Counted from the first letter of the stretch, positions 9,264 to 21,684 are shown. The stretch is 64,000 bases of DNA from Stappia taiwanensis (GCF_014635285.1 NZ_BMCR01000009.1:1-64000); one strand, 5' to 3'. Notes: generated by a model not told the origin, from the letters alone. Program-made: numbers and translations.

Positions 9264-10052
9264 TCAGTATTTGGTGATGATCGGATCGGAAATATAGCTC
9301 GGTCCGGAGTCAAACGTGTAGCGCACACCCACCCGGAACTCATGCGCGGCCAGATCCTCGTAGCGGATCTTGCGGGTCACACCGCCGGTGGTGAAGCTGG
9401 AAGAATAGCCGTCGCCGATGTTGAGATAGCGGTACCCCGCATCCAGCGACCAGTTCGGCGTCATCGCGTAGGAGGCACCAGCCATCAGCGCCCAGGAGAA
9501 GTTCCAGGTGCTGCCACCCGGATAGGTGCCAGACACCCCGTTCGGGTTCTGGAACTGGATGTTGTGGGTCCTCACATAGGACGTACCGATGCCGCCGCCC
9601 ACATAGGGGGTGAAGCCGCGCCAGGTGCCGATGTCGATGTAGCCGTTGACCAGCATGGTCCAGACGTCGATGTCGGCGGTTTCCCGCGAATAGCTGGACG
9701 TACCACCCACGCCGCAGGTGTTACAGGGCGCCCGGGCCGTCACGCTGGCGGGGAATTCGTAATCGAGTGTCACATCGGCGCGCAGGTAGTCGCTGAACCG
9801 GTAGCCGACACCGACGCCGACCACGCCCGTGTTGTTCAGGCCCTCGTCGACGAAGTCGAGCGTGCCGTAGCTCACGCTCGGATTCCGATAGATCTTGTAG
9901 CCGATATCCCCGCGCAGGTACCAGTTGCCGGCAACGACCGGAACCTGGGGCACGTGCTCGATCACCGGAATCGGCATATCCGCGGCAGAGACGGCTGACG
10001 AGACGATCATCGCGACGCCAGCCAGGGAAAGTCGTTTCAAATGGCTGCTCAT
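9264..10052 (-). CDS. Omp25/Omp31-like outer-membrane beta-barrel protein
   Basis: The 262-residue precursor has a signal peptide ending near SAVSAA (about residue 24). The rest alternates short polar and aromatic strands as in an 8-stranded barrel, for example NWYLRGDIGYKIYRN, VGVGYRF and WSLDAGYRYLNIGDGY, with strand FRVGVRYTF near the end. This matches the rhizobial/Brucella Omp25/Omp31-type surface proteins, whose role is mainly structural. The last residues, ISDPIITKY, extend beyond a usual terminal barrel strand. GAGGA lies 8 bases upstream of the ATG. A CtrA-type box lies about 85 bases upstream, and a strong terminator follows. Confidence 0.88.
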   Translation of the reverse strand: MSSHLKRLSLAGVAMIVSSAVSAADMPIPVIEHVPQVPVVAGNWYLRGDIGYKIYRNPSVSYGTLDFVDEGLNNTGVVGVGVGYRFSDYLRADVTLDYEFPASVTARAPCNTCGVGGTSSYSRETADIDVWTMLVNGYIDIGTWRGFTPYVGGGIGTSYVRTHNIQFQNPNGVSGTYPGGSTWNFSWALMAGASYAMTPNWSLDAGYRYLNIGDGYSSSFTTGGVTRKIRYEDLAAHEFRVGVRYTFDSGPSYISDPIITKY

Positions 10053-10136
10053 GTCTCGGTCCTCGTGAAAAGCGTCCGAGCTACATCCCTCGCCGGCCGC
10101 ATACGTGAAACACGAGACAAGAATTGTCGAAAATAC

Positions 10137-10153
10137 TTAAGGTTGCCTTAACC
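10137..10153 (-). promoter_or_regulatory. CtrA-type box upstream of the barrel gene
   Basis: TTAA (10137-10140), seven bases, then TTAACC (10148-10153) is an exact match to the alphaproteobacterial CtrA consensus TTAA-N7-TTAA(C). A further TTAACC lies at 10161-10166. It sits 85 bases before the minus-strand barrel gene. Omp25 of Brucella is known to be CtrA-controlled. Confidence 0.6.
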
Positions 10154-10173
10154 GTAAAACTTAACCGCGTTCT

Positions 10174-10194
10174 TTTACCTTAATAAAAGGTAAA
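10174..10194. promoter_or_regulatory. AT-rich inverted repeat, possible operator
   Basis: TTTACCTT (10174-10181) is mirrored exactly by AAGGTAAA (10187-10194) with a 5-base spacer. It lies about 120-140 bases upstream of the barrel gene, in an AT-rich patch of an otherwise GC-rich region. It may bind a regulator; none can be named. Confidence 0.35.
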
Positions 10195-10275
10195 CGGCAC
10201 AAGTATCCCCGCAAGATGCAACCAGAACGGCAGCCGAAAGAGCGCAGCGCCGGGCGCAAAGGCCGGCGTCACAAC

Positions 10276-10309
10276 CCAAAAAGGCGAGACCCGCATGGGC
10301 CTCGCCTTT
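10276..10309 (-). terminator. Terminator of glmM
   Basis: AAAGGCGAG (10280-10288) pairs with CTCGCCTTT (10301-10309). On the minus strand the stem is followed by a T5 run, 28 bases after the glmM stop. Confidence 0.8.
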
Positions 10310-10336
10310 CGAAGAAGACTGCCAGAAAGAAAAGGG

Positions 10337-11683
10337 TCAGGCGGCGGCGTGCGCCACCGCATCGGCGATACGCTGGACGACACCGCTCAGCACCCCCTCA
10401 TTGTCCGCCTCGCCCATCACCCGGATCAGCGGCTCGGTGCCCGAGGGACGGATCAGCAGCCGGCCGTGATCGCCGAGCTCCCTGCGCCCATCCTCGATCG
10501 CCGCCTGCACCTTGGGATCGTCAAGCGGCGTCGCGCCGGCATAACGCACATTCTTCAGGATCTGCGGCACCGGCTCGAAGCGGCGGCAGACCTCGGAGAC
10601 CGGACGGTTCAGCTTGACCACACAGGCCAGCACCTGCAGTGCCGCAACCAGGCCATCGCCGGTGGTGGCGAAATCCGACAGCACGATATGGCCGGACTGC
10701 TCGCCGCCAACGTTGAAGCCATGCTGGCGCATATGCTCCACCACATAGCGGTCGCCCACCTTGGTGCGTGCCAGCTCCAGCCCCAGGCCGGCAAGATAGC
10801 GCTCAAGGCCGAGATTCGACATCACCGTCGCCACGATGCCAGACGCGGACAGGCGCCCGTCCTCCTGCCAGGACTGGGCCACCACGGCCATCAGCTGGTC
10901 GCCATCGACCACCTGACCGTTCTCGTCGACGATGATCACCCGGTCCGCATCGCCATCAAGCGCAATGCCGATATCGGCCCGCACCTCATGCACCTTGGCG
11001 CAGAGCGCCTTGGTGTCCGTCGAGCCGCACCCGCGATTGATGTTGTAGCCATCCGGTTCCACACCGATGGCGATCACATCCGCACCCAGCTCCCACAACA
11101 CCTCCGGCGCCACCTTATAGGCGGCGCCATTGGCGCAATCGACGACGATGCGCAGGCCGGCAAGGCTCATCTCCCGCGACAGGGTGCGCTTGGCAAACTC
11201 GATATAGCGGTCGCGCATGCCATCGATGCGCTTGGCCCGGCCAAGCTCCGAGGGACCGACCAGCCGGGAGGACAGATCCTGCTCCAGCAGCGCCTCGATC
11301 TCGCGCTCCACATCGTCCGACAGCTTGTAGCCGTCCGGGCCAAAGAACTTGATGCCATTGTCCTGGAACGGATTGTGCGAGGCGGAAATCATCACGCCGA
11401 GATCGGCGCGCACCGAACGGGTCAGCATGGCCACCGCCGGGGTGGGCATCGGACCAAGCACCAAGACATCCATGCCAACGGCGGTGAAGCCGGCCACCAG
11501 CGCGTTCTCGATCATGTAGCCGGACAGCCTTGTGTCCTTGCCGATCACAACCCGGTGTCGGTGATTGCCGGTGCGGAACGACAGCCCCGCCGCCATGCCC
11601 ACCTTGAGCGCGATGTCCGGTGTCATCGGCACCTGATTGGCCGTGCCACGAATGCCGTCCGTGCCGAAGTACTTGCGTGTCAT
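10337..11683 (-). CDS. glmM: Phosphoglucosamine mutase
   Basis: GlmM converts glucosamine-6-phosphate to glucosamine-1-phosphate for UDP-GlcNAc, feeding peptidoglycan and lipopolysaccharide. The 448-residue length is standard. The phospho-Ser102 lies in [11 protein letters not shown], the metal loop is DGDADR, and the sugar-phosphate loop is [13 protein letters not shown] near the C-terminus. GTDGIRG marks the N-terminus. It lies downstream of ftsH on the same strand, the order found in many proteobacteria, but 217 bases away behind a likely weak terminator, so it may also use its own promoter. Confidence 0.97.
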   Translation of the reverse strand: MTRKYFGTDGIRGTANQVPMTPDIALKVGMAAGLSFRTGNHRHRVVIGKDTRLSGYMIENALVAGFTAVGMDVLVLGPMPTPAVAMLTRSVRADLGVMISASHNPFQDNGIKFFGPDGYKLSDDVEREIEALLEQDLSSRLVGPSELGRAKRIDGMRDRYIEFAKRTLSREMSLAGLRIVVDCANGAAYKVAPEVLWELGADVIAIGVEPDGYNINRGCGSTDTKALCAKVHEVRADIGIALDGDADRVIIVDENGQVVDGDQLMAVVAQSWQEDGRLSASGIVATVMSNLGLERYLAGLGLELARTKVGDRYVVEHMRQHGFNVGGEQSGHIVLSDFATTGDGLVAALQVLACVVKLNRPVSEVCRRFEPVPQILKNVRYAGATPLDDPKVQAAIEDGRRELGDHGRLLIRPSGTEPLIRVMGEADNEGVLSGVVQRIADAVAHAAA

Positions 11684-11781
11684 CTTTTAACCTATTGCCT
11701 GTGAGGCGTCATTCCGCCTGCCCTCATCGACCCGCAGCGATTGCGGTGCCGCCCGGTCTGACGAACAGGAATGACCATCAT

Positions 11782-11811
11782 TTATCACCAAGGTGAGGCA
11801 AGACCGTTCAA
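11782..11811 (-). promoter_or_regulatory. Candidate glmM promoter
   Basis: TTGAAC (11811-11806) and TGATAA (11787-11782) are separated by 18 bases on the minus strand, about 100 bases before glmM and after the ftsH hairpin. The match to a sigma-70 promoter is reasonable but not strong. Confidence 0.4.
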
Positions 11812-11835
11812 AAATTGTTTTCATGCGTAACGAAA

Positions 11836-11869
11836 CGAAAAGGCCCGGAGGACGGATCCACCGGGCCTT
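11836..11869 (-). terminator. Hairpin downstream of ftsH
   Basis: AAGGCCCGG (11840-11848) pairs with CCGGGCCTT (11861-11869) over 9 bp. On the minus strand only a short interrupted T run (TTCGTTTCG) follows, so termination may be partial and allow read-through into glmM. Confidence 0.6.
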
Positions 11870-11900
11870 GAATATTTTCGCCTTGGCGTTGTCCGGCCGG

Positions 11901-13829
<1,929 letters not shown>

Positions 13830-13957
13830 TGCGATCCCTTCGCCGCTGGCCCGCGGCGGTCTGCGCTGATGACGTGAGCTTGCCTTGCAAGATAGGTCTC
13901 GCGGGCGGCACTGCCAAGGTGGAGTGCGACAATCGCACCAAAGCTTTTCCTATTTTC

Positions 13958-15319
13958 TTAAATCCGGGGAGAATGCAGCGAATTTAAGGAGTTTTTCGGC
14001 CGATCCGGCCGCGCGAACCGGATCAATGGGCGCAGATCCAACCCTTGAGGCGGCAAATGAGCGGACAGGCCGGGACAATATGGCGCATCCGTCGCCCCTT
14101 TCACATCGTCTTTCCCCGCGCGCTCGGCATAAAAATCCACCACCGGCGCCGTGTCGAACGCCGCACGCGGCCAGCCTTCCGGCCAGGTCATCTGCGCCCG
14201 GGCCCCCGGGACCTCTGCCAGCGCGCGAATGCGCAAGCGCCCCGCCCCCGTGCCGGTGACCGCGAAGCGTCCGTCCCAGATGAAGCTGCAAGGACGGGCC
14301 TCGATCCGCTCGGTGACACCATCCCGCCCCCTTTCGCGCCAGATGAAGAGCGCGCCGTTCTGCCGGCGCAGCACCGCACCGGCAAGGGTTGCCTGCACCT
14401 GCTCCGCCCCGCCGAGTGTCTCCACCAGCCGCGTCAGCCGCTCCAGCCGCGGCGGATAGGCAGCTCCCGTCACCTGCAGCAAGACGGTCGCCACCAGCCG
14501 CAACAAGACCTCCTGCGGCAGCTCCGCCAGCGGAGCGAGGTCAAGACAGACCACGCCCGCCGGATGCACCGTGCCGGCGGTGGCAAGCGCCATCGCCACC
14601 GCATGATCGAGCGCCTCGGCGGCACCTGAGAGCCGCCGCGCCGTTTCCGCCAGCCGGCGCGGCGACAGCCCCTCGCCGGCAAGCTGCGGCATCAGGGCGC
14701 GCATTCGCACCCGGGCATAAGCGTCGCTGGCGTTCGAAGGGTCCTCATGCCAGTCGATCCCGGCCTGGCGCAGGCTCGCCGTCAGCCGCGCCTTGTCGAT
14801 CTCAAGCAAGGGACGCAGCACGGCAACGTCCTGCCAGCGGCCGGAAGGTTGCATGGCGGATAGGCCATAGACCCCGCTGCCGCGCGCCAGCCGCAACAGG
14901 AAGGTCTCCGCCTGATCGTCGAGATGATGAGCCAGCACCAGCGCATCGCCGCCGATATCGCGCAAGCCCGCGCACAAAAGGTCTCGCCGCGCCGCCCGCG
15001 CCGCCGCTTGCCGGTTGGCGGAAGGCTTGGGCCCCGTCCAGCGCAGCACCCGCGCCGGCAGACCGAACCGGGCGGCCACCGCGACCACATGGGCCGCTTC
15101 GTCCCGCGCCTCGGGCCGAAGCCGATGATCCACCGTGAAGACATGAATGTCCGGGCCATCGGCCAGCGCCGCGCGCCAGCGGGCCACCAGGACAAGAAGA
15201 GCAAGGGAATCGCTGCCGCCCGACACGGCGAGCGCAATGCGCCGATACCCTGTCAGCGGCTGAAAAAGTCTGCCGGCCTCGTCCGCATCGACAGGCCGGG
15301 CCGCGTCAGGCGCAGCCAC
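13958..15319 (-). CDS. tilS: tRNA(Ile)-lysidine synthetase
   Basis: TilS attaches lysine to cytidine 34 of tRNA-Ile(CAU) using ATP, which changes its decoding from AUG to AUA. The N-type ATP-pyrophosphatase motif SGGSDS sits at residues 33-38 of the form proposed here (453 residues). The frame stays open to 15424, but that part lies within cpoB and encodes an Arg/Pro-rich stretch. I prefer the GTG at 15319, which overlaps the cpoB stop by 14 bases and places the motif at the usual distance from the N-terminus. The start is inferred; the gene identity is firm. Confidence 0.93.
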   Translation of the reverse strand: MAAPDAARPVDADEAGRLFQPLTGYRRIALAVSGGSDSLALLVLVARWRAALADGPDIHVFTVDHRLRPEARDEAAHVVAVAARFGLPARVLRWTGPKPSANRQAAARAARRDLLCAGLRDIGGDALVLAHHLDDQAETFLLRLARGSGVYGLSAMQPSGRWQDVAVLRPLLEIDKARLTASLRQAGIDWHEDPSNASDAYARVRMRALMPQLAGEGLSPRRLAETARRLSGAAEALDHAVAMALATAGTVHPAGVVCLDLAPLAELPQEVLLRLVATVLLQVTGAAYPPRLERLTRLVETLGGAEQVQATLAGAVLRRQNGALFIWRERGRDGVTERIEARPCSFIWDGRFAVTGTGAGRLRIRALAEVPGARAQMTWPEGWPRAAFDTAPVVDFYAERAGKDDVKGATDAPYCPGLSAHLPPQGLDLRPLIRFARPDRPKNSLNSLHSPRI

Positions 15320-16265
15320 CGGCCTGCTTCTGGGCCTGGGCTTCGGCGCGAATCGCGCTCGGCGCCCCCGGGTATTTCGACAAGAGTTCGGAGAAGGTGG
15401 CACAGGCCGCATCGCCCTGGCCAAGGCCCTTCAGCGACAGGCCGAGCTTGAGCAGGCTGTCGGTGACCTTGGTGCCATCCGGATAGTCGGTGTAGCTCTT
15501 CAGGAACGCATCGGCGGCGGCGCGATACTGCTTGCGCGCGAAATAGCTCTCGCCGAGCCAGAACTGGGCATTGGCCGCCAGCGGATCGTTCGGGTACGCC
15601 TCAAGAAACTGATCGAACCCGGCCTGCGCCCCGGCATAGTCGCCCGACAGGATCATCGAATAGGAGGCATCGTAGTCGGAGCGCGGGTCGCCGCCGGAAA
15701 CCGCCGCAACCTGCCCGGCCGTTGTTCCGAAGCCCTCGCCGGACGCAACCGCGCCACCGCCCGAGGTCTCGCCACCGCCCGCAGCCGCGCCGCCGGCCTG
15801 GCCGCGCGCCAATGCGGAGAGGTCGAGCGGACCGCCCGCCGGGGCATCGCCATAGCCACCGGCAGCGCCATAGGCGCCATCGCCGGATCCGGCATCGGCG
15901 GGCAACTGGCCGAGCGTTCCGCTGGCCGCGCCATAGCTGTCGCTGCCGACCCCGCCGGGGAGGCTCGACGCCCCCCCTGCCGATCCGGCGTCCGATCGTT
16001 TGCCGGTGCCGCCTTCCAGTTGCTGCAGGCGATACTCGTTATCCTCCTGCATCCGGCGGATCTGTTCTTCCAGTTGCCGGATCTGGAAATTGAGCTGTTC
16101 GATCTGACCGGTCAAAGATCGCATCTGATCCTCGACCTGGCTCAGACGGACCGTGGTCTCGCCATCGTCGCGAGAGCCGAACAACTGCGCATTGGCCGGA
16201 GCCGGCAGCACCGCCAGCATCCAGGCCATGAGCATTGCCCCCGCGCATTTCCTCAGTGCCGTCAT
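15306..16265 (-). CDS. cpoB: Cell division coordinator CpoB (YbgF)
   Basis: CpoB is the periplasmic Tol-associated protein that links outer-membrane constriction with septal peptidoglycan synthesis. The 319-residue precursor has a signal peptide of 26 residues (cut after PAPANA). It then has a coiled coil (about 36-85, rich in Gln/Leu/Arg) of the trimerising YbgF type, a Gly/Ser/Ala-rich linker and three TPR-like repeats (about 200-319). I chose the ATG at 16265 because GGAGG lies 8 bases upstream and the signal peptide follows directly. A terminator separates it from pal, and it overlaps tilS. Confidence 0.94.
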   Translation of the reverse strand: MTALRKCAGAMLMAWMLAVLPAPANAQLFGSRDDGETTVRLSQVEDQMRSLTGQIEQLNFQIRQLEEQIRRMQEDNEYRLQQLEGGTGKRSDAGSAGGASSLPGGVGSDSYGAASGTLGQLPADAGSGDGAYGAAGGYGDAPAGGPLDLSALARGQAGGAAAGGGETSGGGAVASGEGFGTTAGQVAAVSGGDPRSDYDASYSMILSGDYAGAQAGFDQFLEAYPNDPLAANAQFWLGESYFARKQYRAAADAFLKSYTDYPDGTKVTDSLLKLGLSLKGLGQGDAACATFSELLSKYPGAPSAIRAEAQAQKQAGGCA

Positions 16266-16387
16266 GCATATCCTCCAGGGTTGCAAGCACACCCCGCCAC
16301 CGCCGGGCAACGGTCGGGCGGGCATTGGATAGCACAGAGCGCTTTGACTTCGGCCAAATTTTGACTGTGGCCCAGGCCTGCACGCAC

Positions 16388-16418
16388 AAAAAAAACCGGC
16401 GGTCGGGACCGCCGGTTT
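16388..16418 (-). terminator. Terminator after pal
   Basis: AAACCGGCGGT (16393-16403) pairs perfectly with ACCGCCGGTTT (16408-16418), loop CGGG. On the minus strand the T run is eight bases counting the stem end. It ends the tol-pal transcript before cpoB. Confidence 0.88.
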
Positions 16419-16447
16419 CATTCCGATTGCTCTCGGACAACGTGAGC

Positions 16448-16933
16448 TTAGCTGCCGGCGTTGTTCAGCACCGTGACGGCACGCCGGTTCTGCGACCAGC
16501 AGGATTCGTCGTTGCAGACGGCAACCGGCCGTTCCTTGCCGTAAGAGACGGTCTTGATCCGGCTGGCGGAAATCCCGCGCGAGACGAGATAGCTGCGCAC
16601 CGAATCCGCACGCCGCGCGCCGAGCGCAATGTTGTACTGGCGCGTTCCGCGTTCGTCCGCGTGCCCCTCGATGGTCACCGTGTAGCGGCTGTAGCTGTTC
16701 AGCCACTGCGCCTGCTTATCCAGCGTGGCGCGCGCCTGCGAGGACAGCGACGTCTGGTTATTGGTGAAGAAAACACGGTCGCCGACGTTGACGACGAAAT
16801 CCTGTCCGGTGCCGGGCTGAACATTGCCCGTCAGCCCGTCCGTCTTGGTCTGCGCACAGGCCGCGAGCAGCAATCCGCCCGCCAACACCGCGGCAATGCG
16901 CACGTTGCGTGCGTGCTTGCCCATCTGCATCAT
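16448..16933 (-). CDS. pal: Peptidoglycan-associated lipoprotein Pal
   Basis: Pal is the outer-membrane lipoprotein that ties the membrane to peptidoglycan and works with TolB. The 161-residue precursor has a lipobox LLLAAC with lipid-anchored Cys26, then an OmpA-type domain with IEGHADERGTRQYNIALG and a C-terminal VSYGKERPV. I chose the ATG at 16933 because an upstream AGGAG-rich stretch precedes it and the signal peptide then has normal length; the frame extends to 17014 without signal features. A CtrA-like sequence lies about 90 bases upstream. Confidence 0.96.
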   Translation of the reverse strand: MMQMGKHARNVRIAAVLAGGLLLAACAQTKTDGLTGNVQPGTGQDFVVNVGDRVFFTNNQTSLSSQARATLDKQAQWLNSYSRYTVTIEGHADERGTRQYNIALGARRADSVRSYLVSRGISASRIKTVSYGKERPVAVCNDESCWSQNRRAVTVLNNAGS

Positions 16934-17019
16934 GAATATCCTGCTCCTGATCCCCACCGGCCCCGACAGAGTAAACGCTTCTACAGCGAAACTGGTTAAG
17001 CCGGCGTTCATCAACGTGG

Positions 17020-17034
17020 TTAACGCCTGGTTAC
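17020..17034 (-). promoter_or_regulatory. CtrA-like sequence upstream of pal
   Basis: TTAA-N7-TTAC on the plus strand (GTAA-N7-TTAA on the coding strand) differs from the CtrA consensus by one base. It lies about 87-100 bases before the pal start in the tolB-pal gap. Confidence 0.35.
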
Positions 17035-17144
17035 CACCACGATGCCGCTAGGGCATCAAATTTCTCGTGGAATGCCACCCCATGTCGCACTCCCGCCGTT
17101 TCCGGCCAGGTCCCCGATTGCCCGGGGAGCCTAGCCTTCCTTCG

Positions 17145-18494
17145 TTACTCCAGCAAGGGCGACCATGCCGGATCCGAGGCGAAGGCCGGCACCGGCAACC
17201 GCTGCTCGTTGTAGCCGGTCAGGTCAACCGTCCAGAGCTGCGGCCCGCCATTGGGCCCCGGGGTGTCGCGGAAGAACACCAGCACCCGGCCGTTTGGCGC
17301 CCAGGCCGGCCCCTCGTTGTGATAGCCCTCGGTGAGAATGCGCTCACCGGAACCATCGGGGCGCATCACCCCGATCATGAACCGGCCCTGATGCATCTTG
17401 GTGAAGGCAATCAGATCGCCGCGCGGCGACCAGACCGGCGTCGAATACCGCCCCGGCCCGAAGCTGATGCGCTGCGGGTTGGCACCGTTCGAGCCCATCA
17501 CATAGAGCTGCTGCGAGCCGCCCCGGTCGGATTCGAACACGATCTTCTGGCCATCCGGCGAATAGGACGGGCTGGTATCGATCGCCGGCGTATTGGTCAG
17601 CCGGGTGGTGCGGCGCGAGCGCAGATCCATCACGAAGATATTGGCATTGCCGCCCTGTTGCAGGCTCATGGCAACCCGCTGCCCGTCCGGCGAAAAACGC
17701 GGGGCGAAGGTCATGCCGGGGAAGTTGCCGACCACCTCCTGCTGCCCGGTCTCGATGTTAAGCAGATAGACGCGCGGGTCCGCACCGGAATAGGCCATGT
17801 AGGTGACCTCCTGACGCGACGGCGAGAAGCGCGGCGTCAGCACCAGATCGCCGCCATTGGTCAGGTAGCGCACATTGGCCCCGTCCTGATCCATGATCGC
17901 CAGCCGCTTGACCCGCTTGTTCTTCGGCCCAGTCTCGTCGATGAAGACGATGCGGGTATCGAAATACCCCTTCTCGCCGGTCAGCCGCTCATAGATCGCG
18001 TCGGCGATGATATGGGCCATGCGCCGCCAGTTGTCGGCGCTGGTGTAGAATTGCTGGCCCAGCATCTGCTGGCCGGCGAACACGTCCCACAGGCGGAACT
18101 CCGCCCGGATGCGCCCGTCCGACTGCTTGCTGATCGCGCCGACCACCAGCCCTTGCGCGCCGATTGGCCGCCAGGAGGCGAATTGCGGCGGCGCGTTGAT
18201 ACTCACCGTCTTTTCGATGAAGGCGGAAGGGTCGAGCGGCCGGAACAGGCCGGAGCGGGCCAGATCCGCCTTGATGACATCGCTGATGTCGCGCGCCATC
18301 TTGTCCTCGCCGCCGGTGCCGACGAAATCCGGAATGGCGATCGGCAGCGGCTCGATGTTGCCCTGGGTCACGTCGATCTCGACCACGGCCCGGGCCGGTG
18401 CGGCGACAAACGGCGCCGCCGCGACGACGAACAGCGCCAGCGCAATGGCGCGCGCCGCGCCAAGTGCCAGAAGTCGGGGTACCGGTCTCTTCAT
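17145..18494 (-). CDS. tolB: Tol-Pal system protein TolB
   Basis: TolB is the periplasmic beta-propeller that binds Pal and TolA. The 449-residue precursor has a long signal peptide (about 36 residues, ending near APARA), an N-terminal alpha/beta domain and a six-bladed propeller built from WD40-like repeats with [16 protein letters not shown] and WSPRGD. I chose the ATG at 18494 because GGGAG precedes it and the signal peptide follows; the frame runs on into the end of tolA. The preceding tolA gene ends 160 bases upstream. Confidence 0.97.
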   Translation of the reverse strand: MKRPVPRLLALGAARAIALALFVVAAAPFVAAPARAVVEIDVTQGNIEPLPIAIPDFVGTGGEDKMARDISDVIKADLARSGLFRPLDPSAFIEKTVSINAPPQFASWRPIGAQGLVVGAISKQSDGRIRAEFRLWDVFAGQQMLGQQFYTSADNWRRMAHIIADAIYERLTGEKGYFDTRIVFIDETGPKNKRVKRLAIMDQDGANVRYLTNGGDLVLTPRFSPSRQEVTYMAYSGADPRVYLLNIETGQQEVVGNFPGMTFAPRFSPDGQRVAMSLQQGGNANIFVMDLRSRRTTRLTNTPAIDTSPSYSPDGQKIVFESDRGGSQQLYVMGSNGANPQRISFGPGRYSTPVWSPRGDLIAFTKMHQGRFMIGVMRPDGSGERILTEGYHNEGPAWAPNGRVLVFFRDTPGPNGGPQLWTVDLTGYNEQRLPVPAFASDPAWSPLLE

Positions 18495-18654
18495 CAGTCG
18501 AAGCTCCCATGTCCTGCCCCGCGAAGAGGGCAATGCGGTGTGACCCGCCAAACCACCTGCCGCGCGCGATATCTGGCGCAAGCGGTTCGGAAAGCGGGTT
18601 CCTGATCGAATGGCGATCCGGGCGGCCATGGCCAGACCGGATCGAGTCTGAAGC

Positions 18655-19641
18655 TTATCCACCAAGCAGATCCCTCGGGTCGAAGTTGATGATCACCTCC
18701 CGCCAGGCGTCGTATTTCGCCGCCGGCAGGGAATAGGGCGCGCAGCGCAGCACCGCCCGCCGGGCGCTCTCCGCCGCGATGGTGAAGGACGGGTTGCTGC
18801 TGGAATTCAGCACCTCGGGCTGCATGTCGACGCCGCCATCGGGACGCAGGTACACCTTCAGCCGTACATTGAGGTCATTCGCCCCGGCCGAACCGGCCGG
18901 CGGGTTCCAGCATTGCGAAATCTGACTGCGCAGCGCATCCAGCTCCGACTGGCTCATGGACACGTTGCTCAAGCCCTTGCGGCTTCCCAGCGAGGCAGGA
19001 TTTTCCGAGGCGGACGGCGTACCGCCCCCCGCCGGATCCACCTTGTTGAGCAAGGCCGCGATCTGATTCGGATTGAACGCCTTTTTCTTTTTGGTCGCCT
19101 TCGGCGGCGGGGTCGGCTTCGTGCGCGGGCGCACCGAGGGCACCGGCTTGGGTGCCTCGGCCACCTTCTTCTCGGCAGGTTCCGGCGCTTTTTCCTTCGG
19201 CGCCTCGGCAACCGCTTCCTTCGGCGCCGGCGCTGGGGCCGGCTCCGGTGCCTTGACCGGCTCGGCCGGACGCGGCGGCGTGGGCGGCGCCGGTTCGGGC
19301 TCCGGCGCGGCGGCGGGCTGTTTGGCCGCCTGCTTGGCCGGCTGTTTCGCCGGTTCCGGCGTGGGCGTCGGTGTCGGCGTTTCGGTCTTGGCCTGCACCG
19401 GCGGCGTCTCCGGCTTGACCTCCGGCGTCTTCGGCTTCACCGGCTTGGTCGCCTCAACCTCGCGCACCTCGGCATCCTTCTCGCCGATCCGCAGCTTGGT
19501 CAGCTCCGAAATCGGCACCAGATCGACCGGCAGGCTGTCGACCGGCGGCACGTCGAACGGCTTGGCATTGGGAAACGACACCACGCCCCAAAGCAGCACG
19601 GCCAGATGGCCGGCGGTCGATGCGATCAGGCCCACGCGCAT
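18655..19641 (-). CDS. tolA: Tol-Pal system protein TolA
   Basis: TolA spans the periplasm and carries the force made by TolQR to TolB-Pal. The 328-residue protein has one N-terminal membrane helix with the conserved Ser/His pattern ([15 protein letters not shown]). A long Pro/Ala/Lys/Glu-rich domain (about 65-200) follows, then a C-terminal domain (about 220-328) with [19 protein letters not shown] and the paired cysteines expected for TolA domain III. Low overall similarity is normal in this family. It lies between tolR and tolB on the same strand. Confidence 0.95.
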   Translation of the reverse strand: MRVGLIASTAGHLAVLLWGVVSFPNAKPFDVPPVDSLPVDLVPISELTKLRIGEKDAEVREVEATKPVKPKTPEVKPETPPVQAKTETPTPTPTPEPAKQPAKQAAKQPAAAPEPEPAPPTPPRPAEPVKAPEPAPAPAPKEAVAEAPKEKAPEPAEKKVAEAPKPVPSVRPRTKPTPPPKATKKKKAFNPNQIAALLNKVDPAGGGTPSASENPASLGSRKGLSNVSMSQSELDALRSQISQCWNPPAGSAGANDLNVRLKVYLRPDGGVDMQPEVLNSSSNPSFTIAAESARRAVLRCAPYSLPAAKYDAWREVIINFDPRDLLGG

Positions 19642-19847
19642 GGCTAGAGCCTGTTCCCGTTCGGCAGGACGAACGCCGCCGCGCGCGCGCCACGGGCGCC
19701 GGCAAGACGCACGGCAGCGCGACCGGCGCGGCCACTGCCGCCCGTCTCATGCCCTGCCCGTCCCGGACTATGCCTTTGCATCCGCTTCATCCTTGCAGCC
19801 CGTGCCCATACCGGCACCGGCGATCCGCCACCTGCCCAAGTCGGTGG

Positions 19848-20294
19848 CTATTTCTCTTCTTCCAGCGTGACGAGGCCGAGCCGCTTGTAGCCGGCAGCGC
19901 TGATCCGCCCCATCACCCGCATGATCGTGCCGTAGTCGGCGTTCGCATCGCCGCGCACGAAGATCCGCTCGTCGTATCCGTTCTCGGCAATCGCGGTCAG
20001 CTTCGGGATCACCTCGTCGGCGGCGATTTCCGTCTCCTGGATGTAGATCCGCCCATCGGCGGCCACCGAGATGGTGATCGGCTCGGTCGAGCCTTCCATC
20101 GGCTTGGCCTGGGTTTCGGGCAGATCCAGCGGGACCCCGACGGTCAAGAGCGGTGCCGCGACCATGAAGATGATCAGCAACACCAGCATGACGTCGACGA
20201 ACGGCGTCACGTTGATCTCGCTGAGGGGCTGGTGGCGCCGTCTGCGCCGCCGTCCGCCCCCTTCGCTCGCGCCGCCTGCGGCCTGCATACCCAT
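19848..20294 (-). CDS. tolR: Tol-Pal system protein TolR
   Basis: TolR is the ExbD-type stator subunit that works with TolQ to use the proton gradient. The 148-residue protein has a basic, Arg-rich N-terminus, then one membrane helix ([15 protein letters not shown]) with the proton-path Asp34, then a periplasmic ExbD domain ending in LGLVTLEEE. Only six bases separate its start from the tolQ stop, with GAGAGGGG upstream, so translation is probably coupled. Confidence 0.97.
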   Translation of the reverse strand: MGMQAAGGASEGGGRRRRRRHQPLSEINVTPFVDVMLVLLIIFMVAAPLLTVGVPLDLPETQAKPMEGSTEPITISVAADGRIYIQETEIAADEVIPKLTAIAENGYDERIFVRGDANADYGTIMRVMGRISAAGYKRLGLVTLEEEK

Positions 20295-20300
20295 GGCGCT

Positions 20301-21014
<714 letters not shown>

Positions 21015-21173
21015 TGATGTAAGGACCTCTTGTCCGGGACCGCAGGCCATACCTGCCGGACCGGATACCGGTTGCCCGCTCGGTCGGGTCAATCGCCTGT
21101 TCGCTGAGTCACCCGCCTGCATGGCGAGCGATTTTGGCGAAACTGGGACTGTTTCGACCGAAAACTCACCGCA

Positions 21174-21205
21174 TTAAGGGGTCGTTAGGGTTACTGCAGC
21201 GTTAA
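21174..21205 (-). promoter_or_regulatory. Two CtrA-like sequences upstream of tolQ
   Basis: TTAA-N7-TTAG (21174-21188) and TTAC-N7-TTAA (21191-21205) each miss the TTAA-N7-TTAA consensus by one base. They lie side by side about 160-190 bases before the tolQ start, with the second reaching the ybgC stop codon. Confidence 0.35.
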
Positions 21206-21684
21206 GACGCGGCCTGCGTGTCGCTTTCAAGCAGCGCAATCAGGGCTTCCGGCAGCCGGCGCGGCCGGCCTTCGGCGGAAATCACCGCCACGGTCACCGA
21301 GGCTCGGAACAGCACCTCATCGCCGCGCCGCACCTCCTGCGACAGGCAGAGGCGCGCGCCTCGGGCGCTGTCCAGCCGGGTCACCACCTCCAAAAGATCG
21401 TCGATCCGCGCCGGCGCCAGGAAGTCGATCTCCATCCGGCGGACGGCAAAGGCAAGCGCGCCGCCATGAGCGCCCTGCTGAAGTTCGTGATGATGCACGC
21501 CGGCCAGCCGCAGCATGTCCGAGCGGCCTCGTTCGATGAAGCGCAGATAAGTGGCGTGATAGACGACACCGGTAAAGTCGGTGTCCTCATAGTAGACCCG
21601 CACCGGCAGCACATGGCCGCGCGCCTCGCGCCGCCCGGCCAGATCCGGCCAGTTTGCCTCCTGCGGCCGGTCAGTCCGCGTCAT
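21202..21684 (-). CDS. ybgC: Tol-Pal associated acyl-CoA thioesterase YbgC
   Basis: YbgC is a hotdog-fold thioesterase encoded with tol-pal in most proteobacteria; it acts on acyl-CoA or acyl-ACP. The 160-residue form shows the 4-hydroxybenzoyl-CoA-thioesterase signature [16 protein letters not shown] with the catalytic Asp. The ATG at 21684 overlaps the ruvB stop by 14 bases; an alternative start at 21717 would lie deeper in ruvB. The next gene, tolQ, starts about 190 bases downstream. Confidence 0.94.
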   Translation of the reverse strand: MTRTDRPQEANWPDLAGRREARGHVLPVRVYYEDTDFTGVVYHATYLRFIERGRSDMLRLAGVHHHELQQGAHGGALAFAVRRMEIDFLAPARIDDLLEVVTRLDSARGARLCLSQEVRRGDEVLFRASVTVAVISAEGRPRRLPEALIALLESDTQAAS

